From Candidatus Gastranaerophilales bacterium HUM_12 (GTDB lineage Bacteria; Cyanobacteriota; Vampirovibrionia; Gastranaerophilales; Gastranaerophilaceae): DNA of 23,003 nucleotides. The notes beneath the pieces are model-generated. The model saw only the letters and a list, made by a program, of their open reading frames with translations, made no database searches and was not told the origin of the DNA. Positions 1 to 7,225 of this stretch are shown in pieces. The stretch is taken from contig DABJ01000036.1 of NCBI GenBank assembly GCA_002102825.1, positions 15,910 through 38,912 on the forward strand, written 5' to 3'. Position 1 is the stretch's first letter; each line of letters opens with the position of its first letter. The translations under genes and the position numbers were made by a program.

Positions 1-2
1 AA

Positions 3-1295
3 GTTTCAATTTCTAAAAGTCATAAACAAAGACAAAAAAGTGATGAGTTTAAATATGAATATATTAATTATAACTGGTGGAGTAATTTTAATGATGATAT
101 CTTAAACGGTTATATTGATAAAGCTATTAAAAATAACTATGATTTAAAAATGGCAACAATTGCAGTTGATGAATACTATCAAGCAGTAAAAATTCAATTT
201 GCAAATGAATTACCAACTGCAGGTGTAGGTTTTGGCCCTGGGTATTCAAAAATGTCATATTCAACAAGTTCTGAATGGGGTTTTGCAATGCCGGCATTTG
301 CAAGTTATGAACTTGATTTATTCTTAAAAAATCATGACAAAACAAATGCAGCTAAAAAAGAATATGAACAATCTTTGCAAGATGAAAGGGCTGCTTATAT
401 TTCTATAGCTTCTGCTGTTGGTACAACTTATTTTAATGTTGTTAAATTAGATAAATTGATTTCACTTCAAGAAAAAATTGTTAAAGATAGAAAAGTAATT
501 TATGACTTGATGTTAGCTCGAAACAAAGAGGGTTTAACTTCAACGGCTGATACTGTAAAAGCAAACAAATCTTATATTGCAGGCAAAACAGATTTGACAG
601 AATTCAAAAAACAAAGAACAAAATTGTTAAATCAATTAGCAGTATTGATTGGTGAAAATCCTAATAATGCCGAAAAATTATCGAGAGTAAGTTTTGATGC
701 TCTTAATTATACAGGTGCTAATCCATCAGAAATTCCTACAGATATAATTACTCAAAGGCCGGACTATTTAAAGGCTGAAAAAATGGTTGAAAAAGCAGGA
801 ATTGATGTAAGAGTAGCAAAAAAGGAATTTTTACCATCATTCAACATTGGTGCAGTTGCAATGTTCTTGTCAAATGATTTGGGAAGCTTATGGACAACTA
901 AAAATGCTTTAGCTGCAATCGGTGGAGGTTTAGGTTTACCATTATTTACAGGTGGACGAAGAATTGCTAATTTAAAACTTAAAAAAGACGAATATGAAAG
1001 AGTTTTAAATAATTATTACAAAACAAATTTAACAGCTATTCAAGAAGTTAATGATGCAATGGTTTCATTAAAACTTGATAATGATAAATATGATGATATC
1101 AAAACCAGAGCAAAACTTGAAAGAGAAGACTTTGGTTATAGTACAAACAAATATAATGAGGGAACAATTTCTAAACTTGATTTAGTTCAAGTGAGGGAAA
1201 ATGTTTTATATACAGACCAACAAGTTGTAAATGACAAAATCAATTGTCTTGTAGATTACATTGGGTTATATAAGGCAGTTGGAAGCCAATTATAA
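3..1295 (+). CDS. Outer-membrane efflux factor, NodT/TolC family (5' partial)
   Basis: The reading frame is open from base 3 through the left edge, so the start and signal peptide lie outside; the ATG at 150 is internal. The residues before it (an N-W-W-S-N-F segment, then an I-D-K-A-I-K-N-N-Y-D-L-K segment) match the conserved beginning of the mature part of NodT-type outer-membrane factors. Two long helical repeats follow; the second ends with the typical L-P-L-F-T-G-G-R-R hairpin near 932-963 and a helix rich in Asn, Asp and Lys. Such proteins form the trimeric outer-membrane duct of tripartite RND or ABC pumps. The inner-membrane pump and adaptor are expected upstream. The gene is convergent with the ape cluster and separated from it by a terminator, so a direct role in polyene export is not implied. 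The family assignment is secure; the exported substrate is unknown. Confidence 0.88.
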   Translation, partial: VSISKSHKQRQKSDEFKYEYINYNWWSNFNDDILNGYIDKAIKNNYDLKMATIAVDEYYQAVKIQFANELPTAGVGFGPGYSKMSYSTSSEWGFAMPAFASYELDLFLKNHDKTNAAKKEYEQSLQDERAAYISIASAVGTTYFNVVKLDKLISLQEKIVKDRKVIYDLMLARNKEGLTSTADTVKANKSYIAGKTDLTEFKKQRTKLLNQLAVLIGENPNNAEKLSRVSFDALNYTGANPSEIPTDIITQRPDYLKAEKMVEKAGIDVRVAKKEFLPSFNIGAVAMFLSNDLGSLWTTKNALAAIGGGLGLPLFTGGRRIANLKLKKDEYERVLNNYYKTNLTAIQEVNDAMVSLKLDNDKYDDIKTRAKLEREDFGYSTNKYNEGTISKLDLVQVRENVLYTDQQVVNDKINCLVDYIGLYKAVGSQL

Positions 1296-1341
1296 TAACA
1301 AAACTAACACTAAATCTTAATCATATTTTTACTTACTAAGC

Positions 1342-1366
1342 AAGCTGGCTGTATTTGCCAGCTTTT
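1342..1366 (+). terminator. Rho-independent terminator after the efflux gene
   Basis: A perfect 8-bp stem (AAGCTGGC, 1342-1349, with GCCAGCTT, 1357-1364) encloses a 7-base loop and runs into TTTT and a T-rich stretch. It lies between the convergent efflux gene and apeR. The T tract is on the + side only, so it mainly serves the efflux gene, but the same hairpin may also slow leftward transcripts leaving apeR. Confidence 0.85.
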
Positions 1367-1372
1367 CATTTT

Positions 1373-2602
1373 CTAAACTCTTTTAAAAATAAGAGAGGTA
1401 TTTATTCCGCCAAAAGCAAAATTGTTATTCATAATGTATTGAGTTTCAATTTCTTTACCCTCGCTTATGATATAGCCAAGTTCAGGAGCACATTCCGGAT
1501 CAATATTTTTTAGATTTAAAGTTGGGCAGAACCAATTGTTATTCATCATTTGAATTGATAGAATTGATTCAATAGCTCCGCATGCTCCGAGGGTATGCCC
1601 TGTATAACTTTTGATTGTGCTGATTGGAACATTTCTTTTGAAAGTTTCATAGGTTGCGTTAGATTCTGCAATATCTCCCCTATAAGTTCCTGTTCCATGG
1701 GCATTTACATACCCGATATCTTTTGAAGAAAGATTTGCGGATTTCAAAGAGTCTTTCATAACTTCTCTCATCATATCTTTATTCGGATTTGTAATATGTG
1801 TTCCATCAGTATTTGTTGCAAAACCTACAATTTCAGCATAAATTTTTGCGCCACGAGTTTTTGCGTGTTCATATTCTTCAAGTATCAATGTTCCTGCACC
1901 CTCACCTATAACAAGCCCATCTCGGTCTTTGTCAAAAGGTTTTGGAGTCAAACTTGGTGTGTCATTGAGTGTGCTTGTTGCATATAGAGTATCAAAAACT
2001 CCAATTTGTGTCGGGTGAATTTCTTCTGCTCCACCGGAAATCATTATGTCTGCATAACCATCTTTAATTGCTTCGTAGCCATAACCTACACCTAGTGAAC
2101 CAGATGTGCAGGCGGTTGACGTTGGAATTAGTCTTCCGTGGGTTTTGAAGTACAAAGAAATATTTACGGCTGCGGTTTGGGACATCATTTTTATGTAAGA
2201 TGCTGAATTCAAGTTTTTGACTTTGTTATCAACATACATTGAATAAAAATCAAAAATAGCATTTAATGAACCGCTTGAAGACCCATAGCTAACACCGGTT
2301 TTGTTGGATTGGATTAAAGAATTTTCTAATAGTCCTGCATCTTTCAGGGCTTCTTCTGCTGTTGCAACTGACATTATAGAAATAGGACCCATTGAACGTA
2401 GAACTTTTCTATCAAAATGTTTTGGAGTTTCAAAACCCTCTACAGTTGCAACAAGACGAGTGTTTAGTTTGTCAAATCTATCAAGTTCTTCCCAATATCT
2501 TACGCAGTTTTTGTACTCTTTTAATCTGTTAAAGGCAGAATCAACGGTAGAACCTAAAGGGGAGGCTAAAGCCATTCCTGTAATAACTACTCTACGTGTC
2601 AT
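1373..2602 (-). CDS. apeR: Beta-ketoacyl-ACP synthase, ApeR-like (FabF type)
   Basis: A 409-residue condensing enzyme of the thiolase fold. The full catalytic set is present: Cys165 in T-A-C-T-S-G, His302 in A-H-G-T-G-T and His336 in Y-T-G-H-T-L-G-A, with the closing F-A-F-G-G-I-N-T loop near 396-402. It should perform decarboxylative Claisen condensation of malonyl-ACP onto an acyl chain. It is the last gene of the leftward arm; its ATG overlaps the end of the ketoreductase gene by 4 bp, so the two are translationally coupled. A FabF-like enzyme at the end of an O-P-Q-R series is the position of ApeR in aryl polyene clusters. The KS activity is near certain; the ApeR label rests on context and could be wrong if a related pathway such as flexirubin/dialkylresorcinol is encoded. 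Confidence 0.88.
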   Translation of the reverse strand: MTRRVVITGMALASPLGSTVDSAFNRLKEYKNCVRYWEELDRFDKLNTRLVATVEGFETPKHFDRKVLRSMGPISIMSVATAEEALKDAGLLENSLIQSNKTGVSYGSSSGSLNAIFDFYSMYVDNKVKNLNSASYIKMMSQTAAVNISLYFKTHGRLIPTSTACTSGSLGVGYGYEAIKDGYADIMISGGAEEIHPTQIGVFDTLYATSTLNDTPSLTPKPFDKDRDGLVIGEGAGTLILEEYEHAKTRGAKIYAEIVGFATNTDGTHITNPNKDMMREVMKDSLKSANLSSKDIGYVNAHGTGTYRGDIAESNATYETFKRNVPISTIKSYTGHTLGACGAIESILSIQMMNNNWFCPTLNLKNIDPECAPELGYIISEGKEIETQYIMNNNFAFGGINTSLIFKRV

Positions 2603-3321
2603 ATTAAAAGTCCTCCATTTACAGAAATAACTTGCCCCGTGATATAACCTGCATCTTCGCTCATCAGATATTTAACAAGACTTGCAACTTCTTCCGGTTT
2701 TCCAATTCTTTTTAATGGGATTTGTTTAATAATTTCTTCCGGAATTTCTTCTGTCATATCAGAATCTATTATCCCTGGGGCAATACAGTTTACTGTAATT
2801 TTTCTTTTTGCAAGTTCTCTTGCAAGAGCTTTTGTTGCTCCGATAATACCTGCTTTGGAAGCACTATAATTTACTTGTCCTCTATTGCCTGTTAAACCGG
2901 AAATAGAAGACATTGTGATAATTCTGCCCTTTCTATTTTGAATCATGGGTAAAGTTAAAGGTTTTAGGACATTGTAAAAACCACCAAGATTTGTATTGAG
3001 AACATCGTCCCATTCAAAATCTTCCATAGCAGGGAATGGATTGTCTTTAGCTATCCCTGCATTTAATACTATGCCATAGTATATTCCGTTTTGTTCTATA
3101 TCGTTAAGAAGTATTTTTTCGGTTTCTTTTCGATTTTTTATATCAAATGCAAGAGCTCTACATTTTACATCATAATTTTCGATTTCTTTTTTTAAATTTT
3201 CAAGTCGAGTTACATCATGTGAGCAATGCAAAACGATATCATATCCTGCTTTTGCAAGAGTTATTGCTGTTGCTTTTCCTATTCCTCTGCTTGAACCTGT
3301 TATTAAAACTGTTTTACTCAT
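2599..3321 (-). CDS. apeQ: 3-oxoacyl-ACP reductase, ApeQ-like (FabG type SDR)
   Basis: A 240-residue short-chain dehydrogenase/reductase of normal length. The Rossmann glycine motif T-G-S-S-R-G-I-G is at residues 8-15, N-A-G at 87-89, and the catalytic residues are Asn111, Ser139, Tyr152 and Lys156 (Y-S-A-S-K). The C-terminal I-T-G-Q-V-I-S-V-N-G-G is the usual FabG ending. It reduces the beta-ketoacyl-ACP made by the condensing enzymes to the hydroxyacyl form with NADPH. It overlaps apeR by 4 bp and apeP by 8 bp, so it sits inside one leftward transcription unit. No reductase for the enoyl step is present in the cluster, as expected when each extension keeps its double bond. Confidence 0.9.
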   Translation of the reverse strand: MSKTVLITGSSRGIGKATAITLAKAGYDIVLHCSHDVTRLENLKKEIENYDVKCRALAFDIKNRKETEKILLNDIEQNGIYYGIVLNAGIAKDNPFPAMEDFEWDDVLNTNLGGFYNVLKPLTLPMIQNRKGRIITMSSISGLTGNRGQVNYSASKAGIIGATKALARELAKRKITVNCIAPGIIDSDMTEEIPEEIIKQIPLKRIGKPEEVASLVKYLMSEDAGYITGQVISVNGGLLI

Positions 3322-3769
3322 TTTTATTTAAGAACTCCTGTACATTATCTGTTTGATAAACATTTATTGTTGCACTGGCAATTTCTTCCCCATGCATATC
3401 ATACATTATACAGTCAAAAACAACGATTTGATTATCTGTAAATATTTCGTTAACTTTTATTTTGTAGTTTTCTCCGTTTTTAAAAACATCAAGTGCATTA
3501 TTAAAAAGTCTTGAACCAAGCAAAAAACCGAGTTTTGGAGGTTTGCAATTATTCCTAAAATAGGCATAACAACCAATTGTTTGTGCCATAAATTCTATTC
3601 CGACAAGTGAAGAAATTCCGTTTTTTGATTTATCAAAAAATAATTTATCTTCTGTGATTTTCACAATTGCAGTCAGTGTCTTCTGTGTTAAATCGTAATT
3701 TAAGATGTCATCAATCAAAATCATTGGAGGGTTGTGTGGTAATATTTTTGACAAATCATAGTTACTCAT
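3314..3769 (-). CDS. apeP: 3-hydroxyacyl-ACP dehydratase, ApeP-like hotdog protein
   Basis: A 151-residue hotdog-fold protein. The N-terminal L-P-H-N-P-P-M motif places a catalytic His at residue 12, and Glu59 in G-I-E-F-M-A-Q is the partner acid on the central helix, the pair used by FabZ/FabA-type and ApeP dehydratases. It should remove water from hydroxyacyl-ACP to give the conjugated double bond. It overlaps both neighbours (8 bp on each side), showing tight coupling with the KS and the ketoreductase. A second dehydratase domain exists in the cluster as part of the ligase fusion, matching the ApeI/ApeP pair of known systems. Confidence 0.83.
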   Translation of the reverse strand: MSNYDLSKILPHNPPMILIDDILNYDLTQKTLTAIVKITEDKLFFDKSKNGISSLVGIEFMAQTIGCYAYFRNNCKPPKLGFLLGSRLFNNALDVFKNGENYKIKVNEIFTDNQIVVFDCIMYDMHGEEIASATINVYQTDNVQEFLNKNE

Positions 3770-4904
3770 TTTTAGGTTCTCCTAAAATTATTACTGCATT
3801 TGTTCCGCCAAATCCGAAAGCTGTACATAAACAATGCGAGATTTTTTCGGCATTGTAATTTTTGTCGACAAGTTTAATTTTTGGCAAAGTTTTATCATAA
3901 TTCCCGTCGTAGATATGCGGATAAATTATCGGATTTTTAGTTTGGATTAGTTTGCAACAAAGTGCGGTTTCAATAGACGAAGCAGCCCCCAGACAGTGAC
4001 CTGTTAAAGGTTTTGTTGAACTGCAAAGTGTTTGGTCTTTAAATATTGAATAAATTGCATTTGCTTCCATAATTTCATTCGAAATCGTTCCTGTTCCGTG
4101 TAGATTTATGTAATCAATATCTTGTGGTGAAATTTGAGCTTTTGTAAGGGCTTGATTGATTGCGTTGATTACTTCTTTTGCTTTTGGATCAGGACATGTT
4201 GCGTGGTAAACATCTGTAGTTTCACCAATTGAACAGATTTCAATGCTATTTCTGGTTTTCTCTTTTTCTAAAATAAAAACGGCTGCACCCTCTCCGATAT
4301 TTATTCCTGAACGGTTTTTGCTGAATGGATTTGTTGGATTAGGGGAAAGAATTTCTAAAGAATGAAAACCAAATAACGGAAGTTTTGCAATTGAATCCAC
4401 TCCAATAACAATTGTTGCTTCTGCAATATTTGAATTTAGGATTTGGTTTGCAATTGAAAAAGCTTTTATACCTGAGGAGCAAGCAGTTGAAACTGTTGTT
4501 GCAAAATTATTTAAGCCTAAATAATCCTTTGTAAATTCTGATGGATTTCCTATTTCAAAATGTTTTGGGTTTTGACTTTTTTCAAACTCTTCAACCCCTG
4601 TATTAGTTGTAGCGCAAACGATTGCGATGTTATCTTTTCCATACCTAGAAATTAGTCCTGCAAAATCTTTTTTCATTAGTTCAAAACATGCAAGAACTAA
4701 TCTGTTGCATCTTGTATTGTAATCCGGTTTAGTAATTTCAGGTAGTGTATGTGAAACTTTTCCAATTCTAATTTTGGTGTTTTTGATTATATCAGATGTT
4801 TGAGTAAATTTTGAAATATCTCCACGACAAGCATTTTGGTAGATTTCTTCCATACCATAACCAAGATTACATATTGTGTTATATGCTGTTATGAAAATTC
4901 CCAT
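3762..4904 (-). CDS. apeO: Beta-ketoacyl synthase, ApeO-like, catalytic partner of ApeC
   Basis: A 380-residue condensing enzyme with an intact active site: Cys142 in T-A-C-S-S-G, His269 in L-H-G-T-G-T and His303 in T-G-H-C-L-G-A, closing with A-F-G-F-G-G-T-N. It is the first gene of the leftward arm and starts 30 bp from the apeC ATG on the other strand. In characterised aryl polyene systems ApeO forms a KS:CLF heterodimer with the short ApeC protein, and the head-to-head layout here would allow equal expression of the two. No Shine-Dalgarno sequence precedes the ATG; the predicted leader is only about seven bases. The KS function is secure and the ApeO role is inferred from context. Confidence 0.86.
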   Translation of the reverse strand: MGIFITAYNTICNLGYGMEEIYQNACRGDISKFTQTSDIIKNTKIRIGKVSHTLPEITKPDYNTRCNRLVLACFELMKKDFAGLISRYGKDNIAIVCATTNTGVEEFEKSQNPKHFEIGNPSEFTKDYLGLNNFATTVSTACSSGIKAFSIANQILNSNIAEATIVIGVDSIAKLPLFGFHSLEILSPNPTNPFSKNRSGINIGEGAAVFILEKEKTRNSIEICSIGETTDVYHATCPDPKAKEVINAINQALTKAQISPQDIDYINLHGTGTISNEIMEANAIYSIFKDQTLCSSTKPLTGHCLGAASSIETALCCKLIQTKNPIIYPHIYDGNYDKTLPKIKLVDKNYNAEKISHCLCTAFGFGGTNAVIILGEPKNE

Positions 4905-4947
4905 AATTGATAAATTTATTATATAATAACATTATGCCGATTGAAAA
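4898..4947. promoter_or_regulatory. Symmetric bidirectional promoter of the ape cluster
   Basis: The sequence TTATTATATAATAA at 4916-4929 is a perfect palindrome and gives a consensus TATAAT on each strand (+ strand 4922-4927; - strand 4923-4918). Each has a partial -35 box at an 18-bp spacer: TTCCCA at 4898-4903 for the + strand, TTTTCA at 4947-4942 for the - strand. On the + strand the -10 box ends six bases before the ATG at 4934, so the transcript should start at the ATG itself. On the - strand the leader would be about seven bases. Neither side has a ribosome binding site. Confidence 0.65.
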
Positions 4948-5542
4948 AATATTTATCAAAAATTTTGCATATTGTAATGCGGTAGATGAAATTATTAAAA
5001 AAATTCCGATGATGATGAGGCGAAAACTCTCAACTGTTGATAAGCTCGCAATGTCTGTGATTATGAAAGTTTTTGAAGAAGATGATAATATTGATGAATT
5101 TATTTTTTCTTCTCAATATGGAGAATTTGAAAGGCTTTTTTCTTTAATTGAGCAATATAACAATGAAAATGAAGTCTCTCCGATTGCATTTTCGGCTTCT
5201 GTGCATAATTATTTAGCCGGTGTTTTATCTTTATTGAGAAATCTGACCGGTTCATATTATGCGGTTTCATCTGGCAAAAATAGTTTGTCTTTTGGATTGG
5301 TGCAAGCAATAGTTTCGGGAAAAAATGATATCTTGTATTGTTTTTCGGATAGTTTTGAAGAGAAAAAAGCTGTTGCCATTTTGATTTCTAAAACACCTGT
5401 TGCAAATTCAATAGAATGCAAGTTTGAAAAAGAAATCAATTTAATACAAAGTGATGAATATTTTTCATTTATAGATTTTCTTGAAAAAAGAACAAATAAA
5501 ATTATTACACCTGTTGGAATTTTGTCTAGGATTGATGTGTGA
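4934..5542 (+). CDS. apeC: KS-like chain length factor, ApeC-like
   Basis: A 202-residue protein with only the N-terminal half of a ketosynthase fold (Ketoacyl-synt_2 type). The diagnostic F-S-A-S-V-H-N segment is at 86-92, followed by a helix with L-A-G-V-L-S-L, then a V-S-S-G-K-N-S-L-S-F-G segment. It has no catalytic Cys in a T-A-C-S-S motif and no second half, so it cannot condense alone; it should pair with ApeO as chain length factor. The ATG at 4934 is chosen over an in-frame TTG at 4907, because the TTG lies upstream of the -10 box. It is the first gene of the rightward arm and overlaps apeD by one base (TGATG). It is shorter than the roughly 240 residues I recall for the family. Confidence 0.75.
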   Translation: MPIEKIFIKNFAYCNAVDEIIKKIPMMMRRKLSTVDKLAMSVIMKVFEEDDNIDEFIFSSQYGEFERLFSLIEQYNNENEVSPIAFSASVHNYLAGVLSLLRNLTGSYYAVSSGKNSLSFGLVQAIVSGKNDILYCFSDSFEEKKAVAILISKTPVANSIECKFEKEINLIQSDEYFSFIDFLEKRTNKIITPVGILSRIDV

Positions 5543-6285
5543 TGATTAAAATAATTCGTTCCTTTTTGGTTTTATTGAGCTTTTTTATTTTCGGAATTGG
5601 TGCTATAATCTTGAATTTTACACTGTTTCCGCTTGCGAAATTCTTTATAAAAGATAAGAATTTGTTATATTTTTACTCTGATGTTATTCACTCAACTTGG
5701 GCTTGGTTTGTCAAGTTGATAATTTCGTTTGGAATAATGAATTTGAATATTGAAGATTTGGCGAAAATAAAACAAATAAAAAACAAAGTTATTGTCTCAA
5801 CTCACCCGAGTTTTATAGATATAGTTATTTTGATTGGTTTAATTCCAAGAACCACTTGTATTGTTAAGTCCGCTTTAGCTCAAAATCTGATTTTATCAAA
5901 TTTAGTAAGTTCAATTTTTATATTGGAAGATGAAACCCTAGATAATATGAAAAATTATACAAAGAAAATGTTAGATAACGGATTTAATGTAGTGATTTTT
6001 CCATCTGGTATAAGACATAGAAAAAATGAATATCCGAAAATCCACAAAGGAGCTGCAACAATTGCAATGAATGCAAAAGCCAACATTGTTGCTCTGAAAT
6101 TATATACAGATTTTGATTTTTTATTCATTAATCAACCAATATATGAAGCCGGGGAACGAAAAGTTAACTATGAATTGTCTTATGTCGGTGAAATTGATGT
6201 GAAATCTGAACTTGAAAAAACAGATAATGAAATCGTAATAAAAAAAAATATTACAAAAATGATAGAAAATGCTTTATATAGTTAA
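5542..6285 (+). CDS. apeD: Lysophospholipid/glycerol-phosphate-type acyltransferase, ApeD-like
   Basis: A 247-residue PlsC-family membrane acyltransferase. An N-terminal hydrophobic segment (about 5-27) is followed by the catalytic H-P-S-F-I-D (HX4D: His88, Asp93) and by F-P-S-G at 153-156, the substrate-binding block usually written FPEGT. Acyltransferases of this type accompany aryl polyene genes and are thought to attach the polyene to a lipid anchor in the inner membrane. The ATG at 5542 overlaps the apeC stop as TGATG; a GTG three bases earlier is in frame but less likely. Ser replaces the usual Glu in the FPEG block. General phospholipid synthesis is the alternative role, but the position inside the cluster argues against it. 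Confidence 0.78.
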   Translation: MIKIIRSFLVLLSFFIFGIGAIILNFTLFPLAKFFIKDKNLLYFYSDVIHSTWAWFVKLIISFGIMNLNIEDLAKIKQIKNKVIVSTHPSFIDIVILIGLIPRTTCIVKSALAQNLILSNLVSSIFILEDETLDNMKNYTKKMLDNGFNVVIFPSGIRHRKNEYPKIHKGAATIAMNAKANIVALKLYTDFDFLFINQPIYEAGERKVNYELSYVGEIDVKSELEKTDNEIVIKKNITKMIENALYS

Positions 6286-6290
6286 GTTTA

Positions 6291-6305
6291 TGCTATTATA
6301 CTCGT
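6291..6305 (+). promoter_or_regulatory. Extended -10 promoter for the acyl carrier protein genes
   Basis: TGCTATTAT at 6291-6299 is a full TGn-extended -10 element, and the six bases 6300-6305 separate it from the apeE ATG, so a leaderless transcript is predicted. No good -35 box is visible at 16-18 bp, which an extended -10 can tolerate. It lies in the only sizeable gap (20 bp) of the rightward arm, so the carrier protein and later genes may have their own transcription start. Confidence 0.5.
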
Positions 6306-6566
6306 ATGGAATTAAAAGAAGAGCTTAAAAATTTAATTATTGAAACATTGGATTTGGACGAAATTACTCCAGATGATATTGTTGATGACGAACCATTATT
6401 CATTGACGGGTTGGGTTTAGATTCAATTGATGCCTTAGAACTTGGTATGGCTTTAAAGAAAAAATATAATATTACTATGGATAACAGCAAAGAAGAAAAT
6501 AAAAGGCATTTTACTTCTATAAATTCTCTATCCGAGTTTGTGAGGGAAAACAGAAATGACAAGTAA
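6306..6566 (+). CDS. apeE: Acyl carrier protein, ApeE-like
   Basis: An 86-residue acidic four-helix carrier protein. The phosphopantetheine attachment serine is Ser40 in G-L-G-L-D-S-I-D-A-L-E-L. It carries the growing chain or starter as a thioester. No ribosome binding site precedes the ATG, but an extended -10 box ends six bases upstream, suggesting leaderless translation. It overlaps the next carrier gene by 11 bp. Two adjacent ACPs upstream of a COG4648-like membrane gene and an AMP-forming ligase is the ApeE-ApeF arrangement of aryl polyene clusters. Confidence 0.88.
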   Translation: MELKEELKNLIIETLDLDEITPDDIVDDEPLFIDGLGLDSIDALELGMALKKKYNITMDNSKEENKRHFTSINSLSEFVRENRNDK

Positions 6567-6819
6567 TATTAGTAAAGAAGATATTTTCAACGAATTGAAG
6601 ACTATTTTGGTAGATGATTTAGAAATTCCGGAAGCCGAAATCAAAGAAAGTTCTAATTTGTTTACTGATTTGGATTTGGATAGTATTGATGCTGTTGATA
6701 TTGCTGTAAGAATGCAACGTTATACAGACAAAAAACTTCCTCCTGAAGAATTCAAAAAAATTCAAACAATTGACGATGTTGTTAATGCCGTTTGGAATTT
6801 AATGAACAGCAATGAATAA
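6556..6819 (+). CDS. apeF: Acyl carrier protein, ApeF-like
   Basis: An 87-residue second carrier protein with attachment Ser43 in L-D-L-D-S-I-D-A-V-D. The recognition helix (A-V-D-I-A-V-R-M-Q) and the following P-P-E-E-F segment differ from the first ACP, so the two probably serve different partners, for example starter loading versus extension. The start overlaps the apeE stop region by 11 bp, with a GAGGG ribosome binding site inside apeE, and its end overlaps the membrane gene by 8 bp. A phosphopantetheinyl transferase to activate both is not encoded in the window. Confidence 0.88.
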   Translation: MTSNISKEDIFNELKTILVDDLEIPEAEIKESSNLFTDLDLDSIDAVDIAVRMQRYTDKKLPPEEFKKIQTIDDVVNAVWNLMNSNE

Positions 6820-7225
6820 AAATAAATTTTTGCATATTATATTTTCAATTTGCACGATGTTTATTGTTATTTGTATTTTTTATTATACAAAATGGGGTTT
6901 TGTGAGGTTTTATCCTGTTTTGGTTAATTTTTCGTTGTTTTTATTGTTTTTTGTTTCTTCATTTAAAAAAGAAACAGTTATACAAAAGTTTGCCAAACTT
7001 GTAGAACCTGATATAAAGCCTAAAGCTCTTGATTATACAAGAAAATTGACTTATATCTGGGCAGGATTTACTTTTTTGAATACGTTAGTATCGCTTGCGA
7101 CGGTTTTTATGCCTGAAAAGGTTTGGGCATTATATAACGGTTGTATTTCATATTTGCTTGTCGGGAGCTTTTTTGCGATAGAATATATTGTAAGAATAAA
7201 ATTCAAGAGGAAGTATGATTGCTAA
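6812..7225 (+). CDS. apeG: COG4648-like membrane protein of the polyene cluster
   Basis: A 137-residue integral membrane protein with about four hydrophobic segments (near 8-25, 32-49, 75-95 and 107-127). Conserved family blocks are visible: R-F-Y-P-V-L-V-N at 27-34, Y-T-R-K-L-T-Y-I-W around 70, W-A-L-Y-N-G near 105 and E-Y-I-V-R close to the end. Such proteins recur between the ACPs and the ligase in aryl polyene clusters, but their biochemical role is not established. It overlaps apeF by 8 bp and the ligase gene by 11 bp. The letter G is assigned from position in the conserved order rather than from a known activity. Confidence 0.72.
   Translation: MNKNKFLHIIFSICTMFIVICIFYYTKWGFVRFYPVLVNFSLFLLFFVSSFKKETVIQKFAKLVEPDIKPKALDYTRKLTYIWAGFTFLNTLVSLATVFMPEKVWALYNGCISYLLVGSFFAIEYIVRIKFKRKYDC

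Noticed and set aside
4907..4933. TTG start for apeC at 4907
   Set aside because: It lies upstream of the -10 box at 4922-4927, so the codon would not be in the transcript; the ATG at 4934 fits.
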